From Vagococcus humatus (GTDB taxonomy: Bacteria; Bacillota; Bacilli; Lactobacillales; Vagococcaceae), in contig NZ_PXZH01000001.1 in assembly GCF_003950325.1 (NCBI RefSeq), positions 124,001-188,000 on the forward strand: a stretch of 64,000 bases of DNA, in the 5' to 3' direction. Position numbers and translations under genes: made by a program. Positions 1 through 7,813 of this stretch are shown in pieces. The notes beneath the pieces were generated by a model. It was not told the DNA's origin, searched no databases, and saw nothing but the letters and a program-made list of their open reading frames with translations. The stretch's first letter is position 1; each line of letters begins with the position of its first letter.

Positions 1-123
1 CCTTATGATAATCCAGAAGTGACAGTGACAGTTGTACTGCCTCACTTAATGGATGACCAAGACAAACTAAATTCCATTATTACTAAAGAAGTATTGGATG
101 CTTATCATGATTTTAGACACTAA
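1..123 (+). CDS. Class B penicillin-binding protein, C-terminal fragment
   Basis: The reading frame is open from the window edge to TAA at 121-123 and gives the last 40 residues of a protein. The stretch PYDNPEVTVTVVLP resembles the C-terminal end of the transpeptidase domain of class B penicillin-binding proteins, which cross-link peptidoglycan outside the membrane. An rpmG gene follows at once, and the pairing of a class B PBP gene with rpmG is known in other Firmicutes such as staphylococci. The catalytic motifs lie upstream of the window, so the subclass cannot be named. Confidence 0.7.
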   Translation, partial: PYDNPEVTVTVVLPHLMDDQDKLNSIITKEVLDAYHDFRH

Positions 124-167
124 TTTTTTTGTAAAGTAATATTACTTAACAAATTTAGCCAAAAGGG

Positions 168-196
168 TAGAAATCACTAAAAAAAAATGATATGAT
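168..196 (+). promoter_or_regulatory. Probable sigma-A promoter of rpmG
   Basis: A TAGAAA -35 (4 of 6) and a TATGAT -10 (5 of 6) are separated by 17 bases. The predicted start lies about 50 bases upstream of rpmG. No terminator is seen after the PBP gene, so rpmG may also be read from upstream. Confidence 0.5.
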
Positions 197-252
197 GTTC
201 AAGTGAGTGATTTTAACACTCACAAAACTCTAGAAAAATTGGAGGGAATATC

Positions 253-402
253 ATGCGCGTAAACATTACTTTAGAATGTACAGAATGTAAAGAACGTAAC
301 TATCTTTCAAGCAAAAATAAACGTAACAATCCAGATCGTTTAGAAGTTAAAAAATATTGTCCACGTGAACGCAAAGTTACTTTACACCGTGAAACTAAAT
401 AA
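253..402 (+). CDS. rpmG: 50S ribosomal protein L33
   Basis: A 49-residue basic protein beginning [12 protein letters not shown], the typical start of bacterial L33 of the large ribosomal subunit. Cys9 and Cys12 form a zinc-ribbon half. The second half shows only Cys36 in KYCPRE, so the full four-cysteine set is not present, as in many Firmicute L33 copies. The ribosome binding site GGAGGG lies 6 bases before the ATG. It is a single gene between its own promoter and a strong terminator. Many Firmicutes carry several rpmG copies that respond to zinc; whether this one does cannot be told here. Confidence 0.97.
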   Translation: MRVNITLECTECKERNYLSSKNKRNNPDRLEVKKYCPRERKVTLHRETK

Positions 403-414
403 TTGTTTTAAATG

Positions 415-457
415 ATAGCTAAAAACCTACCATGGTAAGGTTTTTAGCTATTTTTTG
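415..457 (+). terminator. Intrinsic terminator after rpmG
   Basis: A 14-bp stem (ATAGCTAAAAACCT with AGGTTTTTAGCTAT) is followed by a T-run. It may also work in reverse for the convergent methyltransferase gene. Confidence 0.85.
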
Positions 458-498
458 TTTACCTAATAAAAATTGACCTAATTTAAATAGAAGAGCAC

Positions 499-1239
499 TT
501 ATTTTATAGCATGGATGGTAATGAGGGAAGCTTCAGGGTGTTGATTGTAGCCTAGGACTTGCTTAATAGTAGTAAAGCCTGCAGCTTTTAGTAAATAATC
601 TAATTCAGTTACACCATACCAAGACAAAACAAAATGAGAAACTTCTGTTTCTGTGACTTGTCCTTCTTGAATAAGATCATAGCGATGGTAATAATCATAA
701 GTTTGCTTATGCCAGTGAATATGATGAGAGTGACTAGTAAATAAGATCCCTTCTTCTTTTGATAAGGGAAGGTGATAGCTTTCCACTTGTCCAGGAAGAA
801 AATCTACTGGAAAATCAATGTCGATAATTAACTCTCCGTTAGGCTCTAGTAAGTGGTAAAAATGAGTTAATACATCTAAAACCTGTTCTCTTTCTATTAA
901 GCAAAAACTTCCTGTAGGCATGATAATACTTTGGTAGGTCTGATTAATAGTTAAACGAGTCAGGTCTTGATGATATAACTTAGCGGTTAACTTTTCCTTT
1001 TCTAAATGTGTTTGACAAATGTGAAGCATGTCAGCAGACAAGTCCACGCCTTCTATATCTAGCCCTGCTTGTAACAAAGGAATTAACATTCTACCAGTTC
1101 CTACTCCAGCTTCTAATATTTTACCAGTTTTATTTTTAAGAGCTGTTTGATAATAAGTAATATCTCCGCCAATAGAAAAGCCAACTGGTTTGGTTTTTTC
1201 ATACAATAGGGAACTTAGTTTGCCGTATTCTTTAAACAT
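499..1239 (-). CDS. Class I SAM-dependent methyltransferase
   Basis: A 246-residue soluble protein with the S-adenosylmethionine binding loop EAGVGTGRML at about residues 43-52 and an acidic residue after the second strand (EGVDLS). The later motif LLEPNGELIIDIDF matches strand 5 of class I methyltransferases. The fold is clear but the substrate is not; it looks like the small-molecule (UbiE-like) branch rather than an RNA methylase. The start has a good AAGGAGG ribosome binding site. It stands alone, convergent with rpmG and divergent from the rhomboid gene. Confidence 0.85.
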   Translation of the reverse strand: MFKEYGKLSSLLYEKTKPVGFSIGGDITYYQTALKNKTGKILEAGVGTGRMLIPLLQAGLDIEGVDLSADMLHICQTHLEKEKLTAKLYHQDLTRLTINQTYQSIIMPTGSFCLIEREQVLDVLTHFYHLLEPNGELIIDIDFPVDFLPGQVESYHLPLSKEEGILFTSHSHHIHWHKQTYDYYHRYDLIQEGQVTETEVSHFVLSWYGVTELDYLLKAAGFTTIKQVLGYNQHPEASLITIHAIK

Positions 1240-1351
1240 GTTTTCCTCCTTATTTTAGTTATTATCTATAAGTTTAGAGGAAAAAAAGAGAAAAGGCTAG
1301 AAGTCTTTATCAAGTTGTTTAGTCATAACATTAAGTCTAGGTCAAATACTT

Positions 1352-1367
1352 TTATCTAGCTAGATAA
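1352..1367. promoter_or_regulatory. 16-bp perfect palindrome, candidate operator
   Basis: TTATCTAGCTAGATAA reads identically on both strands. It lies between the divergent methyltransferase and rhomboid genes, about 12 bases upstream of a TAGAAT -10-like hexamer (1379-1384) for the rhomboid gene, so it would sit over the -35 region. No regulator family is recognised from the sequence. Confidence 0.4.
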
Positions 1368-1414
1368 GTATTTCATGTTAGAATAGGTGCATGACTCAAA
1401 AGAGGTGGGAAAAG

Positions 1415-2176
1415 ATGATAGAAACAATTCAAAGAAAATGGCAGCAATGGAAAAAAGGACCTCTCATGGTATGGATTCTGATTATTCTTACTTGTGGTGT
1501 ATTTTTAGGTATGACGCTTACTGGTTTACTCCAGGGACAAGGGTTAGATGGTTCTTATAATTCATATATTTTAATTCAATACGGTGCGTTGTTTCGTCCG
1601 TTAGTTTTATTACAACATGAATATTGGCGACTAGTATCTCCTATTTTTGTTCATATAGGGTTGACTCATTTAATTTTAAATATGTTTACTTTATATTTTT
1701 TAGGTCGTCAGCTAGAATTACTATTAGGACATTTTCGGTTTTTAGCTATTTATTTGTTAACTGGTGTGATGGGGAATTTATTTAGTTTAGCCTTTGCTAA
1801 CCCTAATGCTCTTTCAGCAGGTGCTAGTACCTCTTTATTTGGCTTATTTGGTATTTATGTGACGTTAGGCCAAGTGTACAAGCAATTTCCTCAAATTCAA
1901 GCTATGTCTAAACAAATGCTGTTATTGATTGTGTTAAACTTATTATTTGCTTTACCGACTAATTTATTTGGTGGCTCTATTGATTTATATGGACATATTG
2001 GTGGGGTAATAGGTGGTTTGGCGTTAGGTTTAGTAGTAAGTTCTCCTTTATTAGAAAAAGTTTATCCAGTTAAATCTATTCGAAATCCTCATATCCGAAT
2101 TATAGGTGGCATGATTTTTATCTTTTTCATTGTGGTCACGATTGCTTATACCTTTAAAAAATTTGGTCTCTCTTAG
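1415..2176 (+). CDS. gluP: Rhomboid-family intramembrane serine protease (GluP-like)
   Basis: A polytopic membrane protein of 253 residues that cleaves transmembrane substrates within the bilayer. The catalytic serine is in GASTSLFG (about Ser138) and the catalytic histidine in YGHIGG (about His194), giving the Ser-His dyad; the helix with H and N (LTHLILNMF) is also typical. An upstream in-frame ATG at 1391 exists, but the ribosome binding site AGAGGTGGG at 1401-1409 lies just before the ATG at 1415, so that start is preferred. In Bacillus the rhomboid gluP lies next to yqgQ-glcK; here only the antiporter gene separates them, which supports orthology. Confidence 0.9.
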   Translation: MIETIQRKWQQWKKGPLMVWILIILTCGVFLGMTLTGLLQGQGLDGSYNSYILIQYGALFRPLVLLQHEYWRLVSPIFVHIGLTHLILNMFTLYFLGRQLELLLGHFRFLAIYLLTGVMGNLFSLAFANPNALSAGASTSLFGLFGIYVTLGQVYKQFPQIQAMSKQMLLLIVLNLLFALPTNLFGGSIDLYGHIGGVIGGLALGLVVSSPLLEKVYPVKSIRNPHIRIIGGMIFIFFIVVTIAYTFKKFGLS

Positions 2177-2201
2177 CAAGTCAGTGTTGACTTGCTTTTT
2201 T
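2175..2201 (+). terminator. Intrinsic terminator of the rhomboid gene
   Basis: A 9-bp stem AGCAAGTCA/TGACTTGCT with a GTGT loop and a T-run. The stem begins within the TAG stop codon of the rhomboid gene. Confidence 0.85.
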
Positions 2202-2213
2202 ACTGGGGTAAAG

Positions 2214-2242
2214 TTGCAAAAGAATTTATTTTATGTGATAAT
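2214..2242 (+). promoter_or_regulatory. Promoter of the antiporter leader
   Basis: TTGCAA (4 of 6) and GATAAT (5 of 6) with an ideal 17-base spacer. The transcript would start near 2249 and run about 120 bases before the antiporter ATG. Confidence 0.65.
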
Positions 2243-2248
2243 TAACCA

Positions 2249-2346
2249 AGTATCCACATATATCGGTTGGGGCATAGGCCTTTCAAGGACACATTCTTCA
2301 GAGGGCGGGAAGAATATCACTTGAAGGAGTATGTCTATTTTTTTTG
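2249..2346 (+). promoter_or_regulatory. Structured 5' leader with terminator-like hairpin before the antiporter gene
   Basis: GGCATA (2271-2276) pairs with TATGTC (2330-2335), CCTTTCAAG with CTTGAAGG (one bulge), and ATTCTTC with GAAGAAT, giving one long interrupted stem with internal loops. It is followed at 2338-2345 by eight T residues. The element lies between a good promoter and the antiporter ribosome binding site, where it would end transcription unless refolded. This is the layout of an attenuator or riboswitch. I cannot match it to a known riboswitch class by eye. A short CCAA/TTGG pairing upstream of the stem is also possible. Confidence 0.5.
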
Positions 2347-2371
2347 TCAAAAATGAGAAGGGATTGGAATT

Positions 2372-3538
2372 ATGTTAGAACATTTTTTAGTCATGATGAT
2401 TGCTATTTTATTAGGAACGAAGTTAGCAGGTCATCTGTGTAATCGAATTGGTGTGCCTTCTGTTATTGGAGAATTATTAGTGGGAATTATTTTAGGACCA
2501 GCTCTCTTAAACATTGTGCAACCAACGGAAATAGTGCAATTATTTGCTCAAATAGGTGTTATTTTATTGATGTTTTTAGCGGGGCTTGAAAGTGATTTGT
2601 TTCAGTTGAAAAAATATCTAAAACCTTCTGTTTTAGTAGCGATTCTAGGTATTTTATTCCCAATGGTGTTAGGTTCTTTAGTGGGACATTTGTTTGCTTT
2701 ACCCGTTGTATCATCTATCTTTTTAGGAATTGTGTTCAGTGCAACCTCTGTTAGTATTTCAGTTCAGGTATTACGGGAGTACAATCGTTTAGATTCAGAT
2801 GAAGGATCTGTTATTTTAGGCGCAGCCGTTGTAGATGATATTGTAGTAGTTTTAATTGTCAGTGTTTTTAGTTCAATCATTAATATGGGGAGCCAACTTC
2901 AATTTGATTTTGCTTTCTTTTGGAATTTATTAGGCTTAAAATTTCTATTCTTTTTAGTGATTTATCTGTTTGCTAAATTTTTATTGCAACCTGTTATGCG
3001 GTTAGCTAGTCGAGTAGTGGCGATTGAATCTCAAGCAGCCATGGCCCTTGTTTTATGTTTTGCCTTTGCTATTTTATCTGAAAAAATGGGTATGAGTGAT
3101 GTCATTGGAGCTTTCTTTATCGGTTTAATGATGTCTACTCATCCATCACAGCCTAAAGTGCAAGAAAAACTAGATACGATTGGTTATGCCTTTTTTATCC
3201 CAATCTTTTTCGTGTCTATCGGATTAAATGTGGAATTTTCAGCATTTAAAGAACATTTTGGAATGATTGTGTTATTAACCTTAACAGGCATTTTATCTAA
3301 ATTAGTGGGAGGTTATTTAGGTTCTCGTATGTCTCATTTATCTAAATCAGCTTCTACTATCGTAGGCTCAGGAATGGTCTCAAGAGGAGAAATGGCCTTA
3401 ATTATTGTGCAGATTGGTCAAGCTCATCATTTAGTTACAGGTAGCGTTTATTCAGCTATTGTGGTAGCTATTATCCTAACCACCCTAGCTTCCCCCTTAT
3501 TAATTAAGTATTCTATTGAAAAATTAGGGAAAAATTAA
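2372..3538 (+). CDS. napA: CPA2-family Na+(K+)/H+ antiporter, NapA type
   Basis: A 388-residue protein with about 11-13 hydrophobic segments, matching the length of the Enterococcus hirae NapA sodium/proton antiporter. The paired aspartates of the ion-binding site are visible in AVVDDIVVV (about residues 150-158), and the N-terminal GVPSVIGELLVGIILGP is a family signature. No C-terminal RCK/TrkA domain is present, unlike KefB/KefC. It exchanges cytoplasmic Na+ (or K+) for protons at the cell membrane; ion choice is not certain from sequence. It has its own promoter and a structured leader, suggesting ion- or metabolite-dependent control. Confidence 0.85.
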   Translation: MLEHFLVMMIAILLGTKLAGHLCNRIGVPSVIGELLVGIILGPALLNIVQPTEIVQLFAQIGVILLMFLAGLESDLFQLKKYLKPSVLVAILGILFPMVLGSLVGHLFALPVVSSIFLGIVFSATSVSISVQVLREYNRLDSDEGSVILGAAVVDDIVVVLIVSVFSSIINMGSQLQFDFAFFWNLLGLKFLFFLVIYLFAKFLLQPVMRLASRVVAIESQAAMALVLCFAFAILSEKMGMSDVIGAFFIGLMMSTHPSQPKVQEKLDTIGYAFFIPIFFVSIGLNVEFSAFKEHFGMIVLLTLTGILSKLVGGYLGSRMSHLSKSASTIVGSGMVSRGEMALIIVQIGQAHHLVTGSVYSAIVVAIILTTLASPLLIKYSIEKLGKN

Positions 3539-3561
3539 GAAGTTCTTGGAATAACATTGCC

Positions 3562-3606
3562 AAAGCTGTTAAGAATTAGGTATAATTCTTAATAGCTTTT
3601 CTTTTT
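3562..3606 (+). terminator. Intrinsic terminator after the antiporter gene
   Basis: A 16-bp stem, AAAGCTGTTAAGAATT with AATTCTTAATAGCTTT (one G-U pair), followed by TTTTCTTTTT. Confidence 0.85.
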
Positions 3607-3629
3607 ACTATGAGAGAAAGAGGGATGAC

Positions 3630-4811
3630 ATGCAAACTCTTTACGATGTACAGCAATTATTAAAAAAGTTTGGTATTTATGTTTACGTAGGAAAACGCTT
3701 GTGGGATATTGAGATGATGGGAATTGAGTTGGAAAGCTTGTATCAAGCAGGTTTAATTCAACCAGTGACCTATGCAGCAGCAAAGCATGTATTGACTCAA
3801 GAACATGAAGCGGAATTACATAGAGAGAAATTGAAGGAGAGATTGGCTGTGGACAAAAAGTTATTAGGAATTGATTTAGGAGGAACAACAGTTAAATTTG
3901 GTATTTTAACTCGTGAAGGGATTATTCAACAGAAATGGAGTATTCCAACTAATATTGAAGACAATGGTTGTCACATTGTGCCAGATATTATTGCTTCTAT
4001 CAATCACCATCTTAATTTGTATCAAATGACATCAGATGATTTTTATGGAATTGGGATGGGAACACCAGGAACTGTGGATCGTAAAAACGGAACAGTTATT
4101 GGGGCCTATAATTTAAATTGGACCACACTACAATTAGTAAAAGAAGACATTGAAAAGGGATTAGGGATGCCTATTGCCATTGACAATGATGCCAACGTAG
4201 CTGCCCTAGGTGAGAGATGGAAAGGGGCTGGAGATAATCATCCAGATGTGACCTTTATTACACTTGGAACAGGTGTTGGAGGAGGAATTATCGCAGAAGG
4301 AGAATTGCTACACGGTGTAGCAGGTGCTGCTGGAGAAATTGGACATATTACAGTAGATCCAACAGGCTTTCCTTGTACATGTGGTAAAAAAGGCTGTTTA
4401 GAAACAGTAGCCAGTGCAACAGGGGTTGTCCGAGTGGCTCGTCACTTGTCAGAAGAATTTTCAGGTGATTCACAGTTGAAGTATATGATTGACGACGGAC
4501 AAGAAATCACCAGTAAATTAGTTTTTGACTTAGCCAAAGAAGGGGATAAATTTGCCCTTATGGTAGTAGACAAAGTGTGCTTTTACTTAGGCCTAGCTTG
4601 TGGTAATATTGGAAATATGCTAAACCCATCAGATATTGTCATTGGTGGTGGGGTTTCTGCTGCTGGAGAATTTTTAAGAGAGCGAGTGGAAGCTTACTTT
4701 AAAGAATTTACCTTCCCACAAGTTCAAGAAAGTACTTCGATTAAGCTAGCTAAATTAGGAAATGATGCTGGATTAATCGGCGCAGCCTCATTAGCATTTA
4801 AATTTGAATAG
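3630..4811 (+). CDS. glcK: YqgQ (DUF910) fused in frame to ROK glucokinase
   Basis: A single 393-codon frame. Residues 1-72 (MQTLYDVQQLLKKFG...) match the small YqgQ/DUF910 family, normally a separate protein of about 70 residues encoded just before glcK. From residue 75 the frame is a complete ROK glucokinase: phosphate loop DLGGTTVKF (82-90), catalytic region AIDNDANVAA with Asp187, and zinc site His239 with Cys249, Cys251 and Cys256. The enzyme phosphorylates glucose with ATP in the cytoplasm. No stop codon separates the two parts, which differs from the usual gene pair. A ribosome binding site and GTG sit exactly at the junction (see the internal start entry). The first start has an AGAGGGATG ribosome binding site. 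Confidence 0.85.
   Translation: MQTLYDVQQLLKKFGIYVYVGKRLWDIEMMGIELESLYQAGLIQPVTYAAAKHVLTQEHEAELHREKLKERLAVDKKLLGIDLGGTTVKFGILTREGIIQQKWSIPTNIEDNGCHIVPDIIASINHHLNLYQMTSDDFYGIGMGTPGTVDRKNGTVIGAYNLNWTTLQLVKEDIEKGLGMPIAIDNDANVAALGERWKGAGDNHPDVTFITLGTGVGGGIIAEGELLHGVAGAAGEIGHITVDPTGFPCTCGKKGCLETVASATGVVRVARHLSEEFSGDSQLKYMIDDGQEITSKLVFDLAKEGDKFALMVVDKVCFYLGLACGNIGNMLNPSDIVIGGGVSAAGEFLRERVEAYFKEFTFPQVQESTSIKLAKLGNDAGLIGAASLAFKFE
3849..4811 (+). CDS. glcK: Glucokinase from the internal GTG start
   Basis: GTG at 3849 is preceded by AAGGAGA at 3834-3840 with an 8-base gap, a better initiation site than many in this window. A product from here has 320 residues starting MDKKLLGIDLGG, the same length and start as ordinary Firmicute glucokinases. 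It is in the same frame as the upstream YqgQ part. Two proteins from one frame, free GlcK and a YqgQ-GlcK fusion, are therefore plausible. The relative amounts cannot be inferred. Confidence 0.6.
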   Translation: MDKKLLGIDLGGTTVKFGILTREGIIQQKWSIPTNIEDNGCHIVPDIIASINHHLNLYQMTSDDFYGIGMGTPGTVDRKNGTVIGAYNLNWTTLQLVKEDIEKGLGMPIAIDNDANVAALGERWKGAGDNHPDVTFITLGTGVGGGIIAEGELLHGVAGAAGEIGHITVDPTGFPCTCGKKGCLETVASATGVVRVARHLSEEFSGDSQLKYMIDDGQEITSKLVFDLAKEGDKFALMVVDKVCFYLGLACGNIGNMLNPSDIVIGGGVSAAGEFLRERVEAYFKEFTFPQVQESTSIKLAKLGNDAGLIGAASLAFKFE

Positions 4812-4834
4812 AGAAAGAGAAAGGAAGCTTTTGT

Positions 4835-5227
4835 GTGAAACCATTAACAGTTATTAATATTATTTTATTAGTTATTTTATTAGGAATTTTAGGAAATGAA
4901 ATTTATTTGCGGATTATGGCAAAACGGGCGGCTAAGACGATTAAAGAAGAAGAATTTAAAGAATTAATGCGTAAAAGCCAAGTCATTGATGTCCGAGAAA
5001 AAGATGCTTTTGATGCAGGACATATTTTAGGTGCTAGAAACTTACCTTACTCAATGTTTAAACAAACCTATGAATCTTTAAGGAAAGATCAGAGTATTTT
5101 ATTATATGATCAAAAGAAAACTATGGCAATTCGTGCAGCAAATATTTTAAGAAAACATGGCTACCAAAACATTTACATCTTAAAAGGTGGCTACAATGAT
5201 TGGACAGGAAAAACAAAGAAAAAATAA
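4835..5227 (+). CDS. Membrane-anchored rhodanese-like protein lacking the catalytic Cys
   Basis: A 130-residue protein starting at GTG after an AAAGGAAG ribosome binding site, 23 bases after glcK and likely in the same transcript. Residues 5-27 form one membrane segment; residues 38-128 form a rhodanese domain (VIDVREKDAFDAGHILGARNLPY, then ILKGGYNDW). In active sulfurtransferases the loop after strand 4 carries a cysteine; here the equivalent position reads LLYDQKK, with Asp in its place. It is therefore probably not a sulfurtransferase and may act in binding or scaffolding. YqhL-like proteins often lie beside glcK. Confidence 0.8.
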   Translation: MKPLTVINIILLVILLGILGNEIYLRIMAKRAAKTIKEEEFKELMRKSQVIDVREKDAFDAGHILGARNLPYSMFKQTYESLRKDQSILLYDQKKTMAIRAANILRKHGYQNIYILKGGYNDWTGKTKKK

Positions 5228-5236
5228 TTTAACTAG

Positions 5237-5265
5237 CGCAATACGTCATGTATTGCGTTTTTTTT
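5237..5265 (+). terminator. Intrinsic terminator after glcK-rhodanese unit
   Basis: An 8-bp stem CGCAATAC/GTATTGCG with a five-base loop and eight T residues. Confidence 0.85.
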
Positions 5266-5375
5266 ATAAGGATCGCTTAAAAAAGTTTAGAGAAGATCTG
5301 GATTAAGGAAGTAAACTAGTCAGTCATGCTATTACATGATAAAATAAACACATAAAAGTGAAAGAGAGGATGACT

Positions 5376-6311
5376 ATGTCAGAATTTGTAACAGTCAGTC
5401 AATTAGTTAATGAATTACGGTTAGAAGTAATCTGTGGAGATAGACATTTAGACAAAAAAATAACAACCAGTGATATTTCTAGGCCAGGTTTAGAGTTAAC
5501 CGGCTATTTTAATTATTATCCTCAAGATAGAGTACAGTTGTTTGGCAGAAAAGAAGCGGCTTTCTCTGAAAAAATGACCCATGAAGAACGTTTAATTGTG
5601 ATGAAACGCCTTTGCGGGAAAAATACACCGGTCATCGTTTTTGCTAGAGGTTTAAGACCACCAGCTGAAATGATTCAGGCGGCTAATGAAAAGGGAGTAC
5701 CGTTAGTAATCTCGCCTTTAAGCACATCTCGTATTTCAGGGATGATGTCTAACTTTTTAGAAAGTAAATTAGCTACACGGACCTCTATTCATGGTGTCTT
5801 TGTTGAAGTTTACGGTTTAGGCGTGTTAATTCAAGGAGATAGTGGGATTGGTAAAAGTGAAACAGCTTTAGAATTAATCAAAAAAGGTCACCGTTTAATT
5901 GCAGATGACCGAGTAGATGTGTATCAACAAGATGAACGAACAGTTATCGGAGAGCCAGCTAGAATTTTAGAGCATTTAATTGAAATACGTGGGATTGGCA
6001 TTATTGATGTCATGAATTTATTTGGAGCTAGTTCAGTGCGAGGTAGTGGCCAAATTCAACTGGTTATTTATTTGGAAAATTGGACAAAAGATAAAAAGTT
6101 TGACCGTTTAGGCGGGGCAGCTGAAACAGTTCAAATTGCAGATGTGGATATTCCGAAAATTTCTATTCCAGTTAAAACTGGTCGAAACGTGGCGATCTTA
6201 ATTGAAGTCGCTGCCATGAACTTTAGAGCTAAAACCATGGGTTATGATGCGACTAAGACCTTTGAAAATAATTTAACGGCGTTAATCCAGGCGAATTCGG
6301 AAGACATGTAA
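5376..6311 (+). CDS. hprK: HPr kinase/phosphorylase
   Basis: A 311-residue protein, the usual HprK length. It phosphorylates Ser46 of HPr with ATP or pyrophosphate and reverses the reaction with phosphate, so it is the sensor of carbon catabolite repression. The P-loop GDSGIGKSE is at 154-162 and the HprK signature [11 protein letters not shown] follows the second half. Upstream in-frame GTG (5358) and ATG (5370) codons exist; the AGAGAGG site at 5362-5368 favours ATG 5376 ([10 protein letters not shown]). It is the first gene of hprK-lgt-ppaX-gpsA-galU, the order also known from Bacillus for the first three genes. Confidence 0.97.
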   Translation: MSEFVTVSQLVNELRLEVICGDRHLDKKITTSDISRPGLELTGYFNYYPQDRVQLFGRKEAAFSEKMTHEERLIVMKRLCGKNTPVIVFARGLRPPAEMIQAANEKGVPLVISPLSTSRISGMMSNFLESKLATRTSIHGVFVEVYGLGVLIQGDSGIGKSETALELIKKGHRLIADDRVDVYQQDERTVIGEPARILEHLIEIRGIGIIDVMNLFGASSVRGSGQIQLVIYLENWTKDKKFDRLGGAAETVQIADVDIPKISIPVKTGRNVAILIEVAAMNFRAKTMGYDATKTFENNLTALIQANSEDM

Positions 6312-6323
6312 GGAGTTAACAAA

Positions 6324-7151
6324 ATGAATACATATATTGCACAAGTTAGTCCAATTGCTTTTCGTCTTTTTGGGCTAGAAATCCACTGGTATGCCATTAT
6401 CATTGTTACAGGGATTATCCTAGCAGTAAGACTTTCTAGTAAAGAAGCTGTTAGGGTTGGTTTAAAAGAAGATGATGTGATTGACTTAATGTTTTGGGCT
6501 TTACCACTGTCTATTCTAGGGGCCAGGCTTTATTATGTTTTATTTGAGTGGGAGTATTTTAGTCAGTATCCTAGTCAAATTTTTGCGATTCGTAACGGAG
6601 GGTTAGCCATTTATGGCGGTTTAATTGTAGGCGGTATTGTGACCTATGTTTTTACTTATTATCGCCTTATTCCCTTTTGGAAATTTTTAGATATTGCTGC
6701 TCCTAGTGTGATGATAGCCCAAGCAATTGGCCGTTGGGGAAATTTTATGAATCACGAAGCCTTTGGACCTGAAACCACTCGGCATTTTTTAGAAAGCTTA
6801 CAACTTCCAAGCTTTATTATTGATAACATGTACATCGAAGGGGCTTATCGTCACCCAACTTTTTTATACGAAAGTGTGTGGAACTTGATAGGCTTTGCCT
6901 TATTACTTTGGCTTAGAAATAAACCTAAATGGTTAAAAGAAGGCGAAGTGGCGTTACTATATGTGATGTGGTACTCTTTTGGTCGTTTCTTCATTGAAGG
7001 AATGAGAACAGATAGTTTGTGGCTATTTGGTGTAGTACGGGTGTCACAACTTCTTTCTCTCCTTTTATTTATAGGAGCAGGTATCTTTTGGTGGTACCGA
7101 AGAAAATATGTGGCGCCTCCTTATTATGACCGAAAGCAAGGTAATGTTTAA
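6324..7151 (+). CDS. lgt: Prolipoprotein diacylglyceryl transferase
   Basis: A 275-residue membrane protein with seven hydrophobic segments. It moves diacylglycerol from phosphatidylglycerol to the lipobox cysteine of prelipoproteins, such as the PstS encoded later in this window. The Lgt signature is GRWGNFMNHEAFG (about residues 136-148), with the catalytic HWYAI region near residue 21. Ribosome binding site AAGGAG; 12 bases after hprK. The stop codon shares one base with the next start codon. Confidence 0.97.
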   Translation: MNTYIAQVSPIAFRLFGLEIHWYAIIIVTGIILAVRLSSKEAVRVGLKEDDVIDLMFWALPLSILGARLYYVLFEWEYFSQYPSQIFAIRNGGLAIYGGLIVGGIVTYVFTYYRLIPFWKFLDIAAPSVMIAQAIGRWGNFMNHEAFGPETTRHFLESLQLPSFIIDNMYIEGAYRHPTFLYESVWNLIGFALLLWLRNKPKWLKEGEVALLYVMWYSFGRFFIEGMRTDSLWLFGVVRVSQLLSLLLFIGAGIFWWYRRKYVAPPYYDRKQGNV

Positions 7152-7813
7152 TGAAAAAAGACGTAGTGTTATTTGATTTTGACGGTACATTGGCAGATAC
7201 CAATGAACTGATAGCTCGGTCATATTTACATGTACTAGATCAGTATTTTCCAGGTAAGTATACCTTAGAAAGTGTGGTGCCGTTTAACGGTCCTTCTCTG
7301 GAACAAGTGTTTGGTCAGCTATTACCTGAAAAAGCTAGTCAAATGGTAACGGAATATCGGCAGTATAACGAGCAAATCCACGATCAATATATTAAACCCT
7401 TTCCTTATGTAAAAAATGTTTTACAAGAGTTAAAACATGCTAATATTCGCTTAGGGGTTGTTTCAACGAAAAAAAATCCGATTTTGTATCAAGGTCTAGA
7501 TAAATTAGACATTCGGCAATATTTTGACATTGTACTAGGTAGTTATGATTACACCCAAGTGAAACCAGATCCTGAACCTGTTTTAACTGCTTTAAATCAG
7601 CTGTCGGTGACAGAAGCTGGCCGCTGTATAATGGTAGGAGATAATTGGCAGGATTTGGAAAGTGCTAGACGGGCAAAAGTGACGAGCGTGTTTGTTAGTT
7701 GGTCACAAAAGTCAATGGAGGATATTGCCCCTTATCAGCCTGATAAAGTGGTAGATTCTATGATAGAATTAAAAGAGTGGGTGTTAATGAATCAAAATGG
7801 AGGAAACCAATGA
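7151..7813 (+). CDS. ppaX: HAD-family pyrophosphatase PpaX
   Basis: A 220-residue HAD hydrolase with motif [10 protein letters not shown] (residues 9-17), motif II VVSTKK and motif [12 protein letters not shown]...[11 protein letters not shown]. In Bacillus the gene after hprK and lgt encodes PpaX, which removes pyrophosphate made when HprK uses phosphate to dephosphorylate P-Ser-HPr. The same position here supports that role over a phosphoglycolate phosphatase, which sequence alone does not exclude. It overlaps lgt by one base and gpsA by four (ATGA). Confidence 0.85.
   Translation: MKKDVVLFDFDGTLADTNELIARSYLHVLDQYFPGKYTLESVVPFNGPSLEQVFGQLLPEKASQMVTEYRQYNEQIHDQYIKPFPYVKNVLQELKHANIRLGVVSTKKNPILYQGLDKLDIRQYFDIVLGSYDYTQVKPDPEPVLTALNQLSVTEAGRCIMVGDNWQDLESARRAKVTSVFVSWSQKSMEDIAPYQPDKVVDSMIELKEWVLMNQNGGNQ

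Noticed and set aside
2130..2324. Open frame of 64 codons at the end of the rhomboid gene
   Set aside because: It starts inside the rhomboid gene in another frame and runs through its terminator, a promoter and a structured leader; it has no ribosome binding site.
3589..3888. Minus-strand frame opposite yqgQ
   Set aside because: It is a shadow of the coding strand, with no ribosome binding site and no protein-like composition.
7777..7809. Upstream start for gpsA inside ppaX
   Set aside because: No ribosome binding site; the ATG at 7810 has GGAGG and gives the normal GpsA N-terminus.
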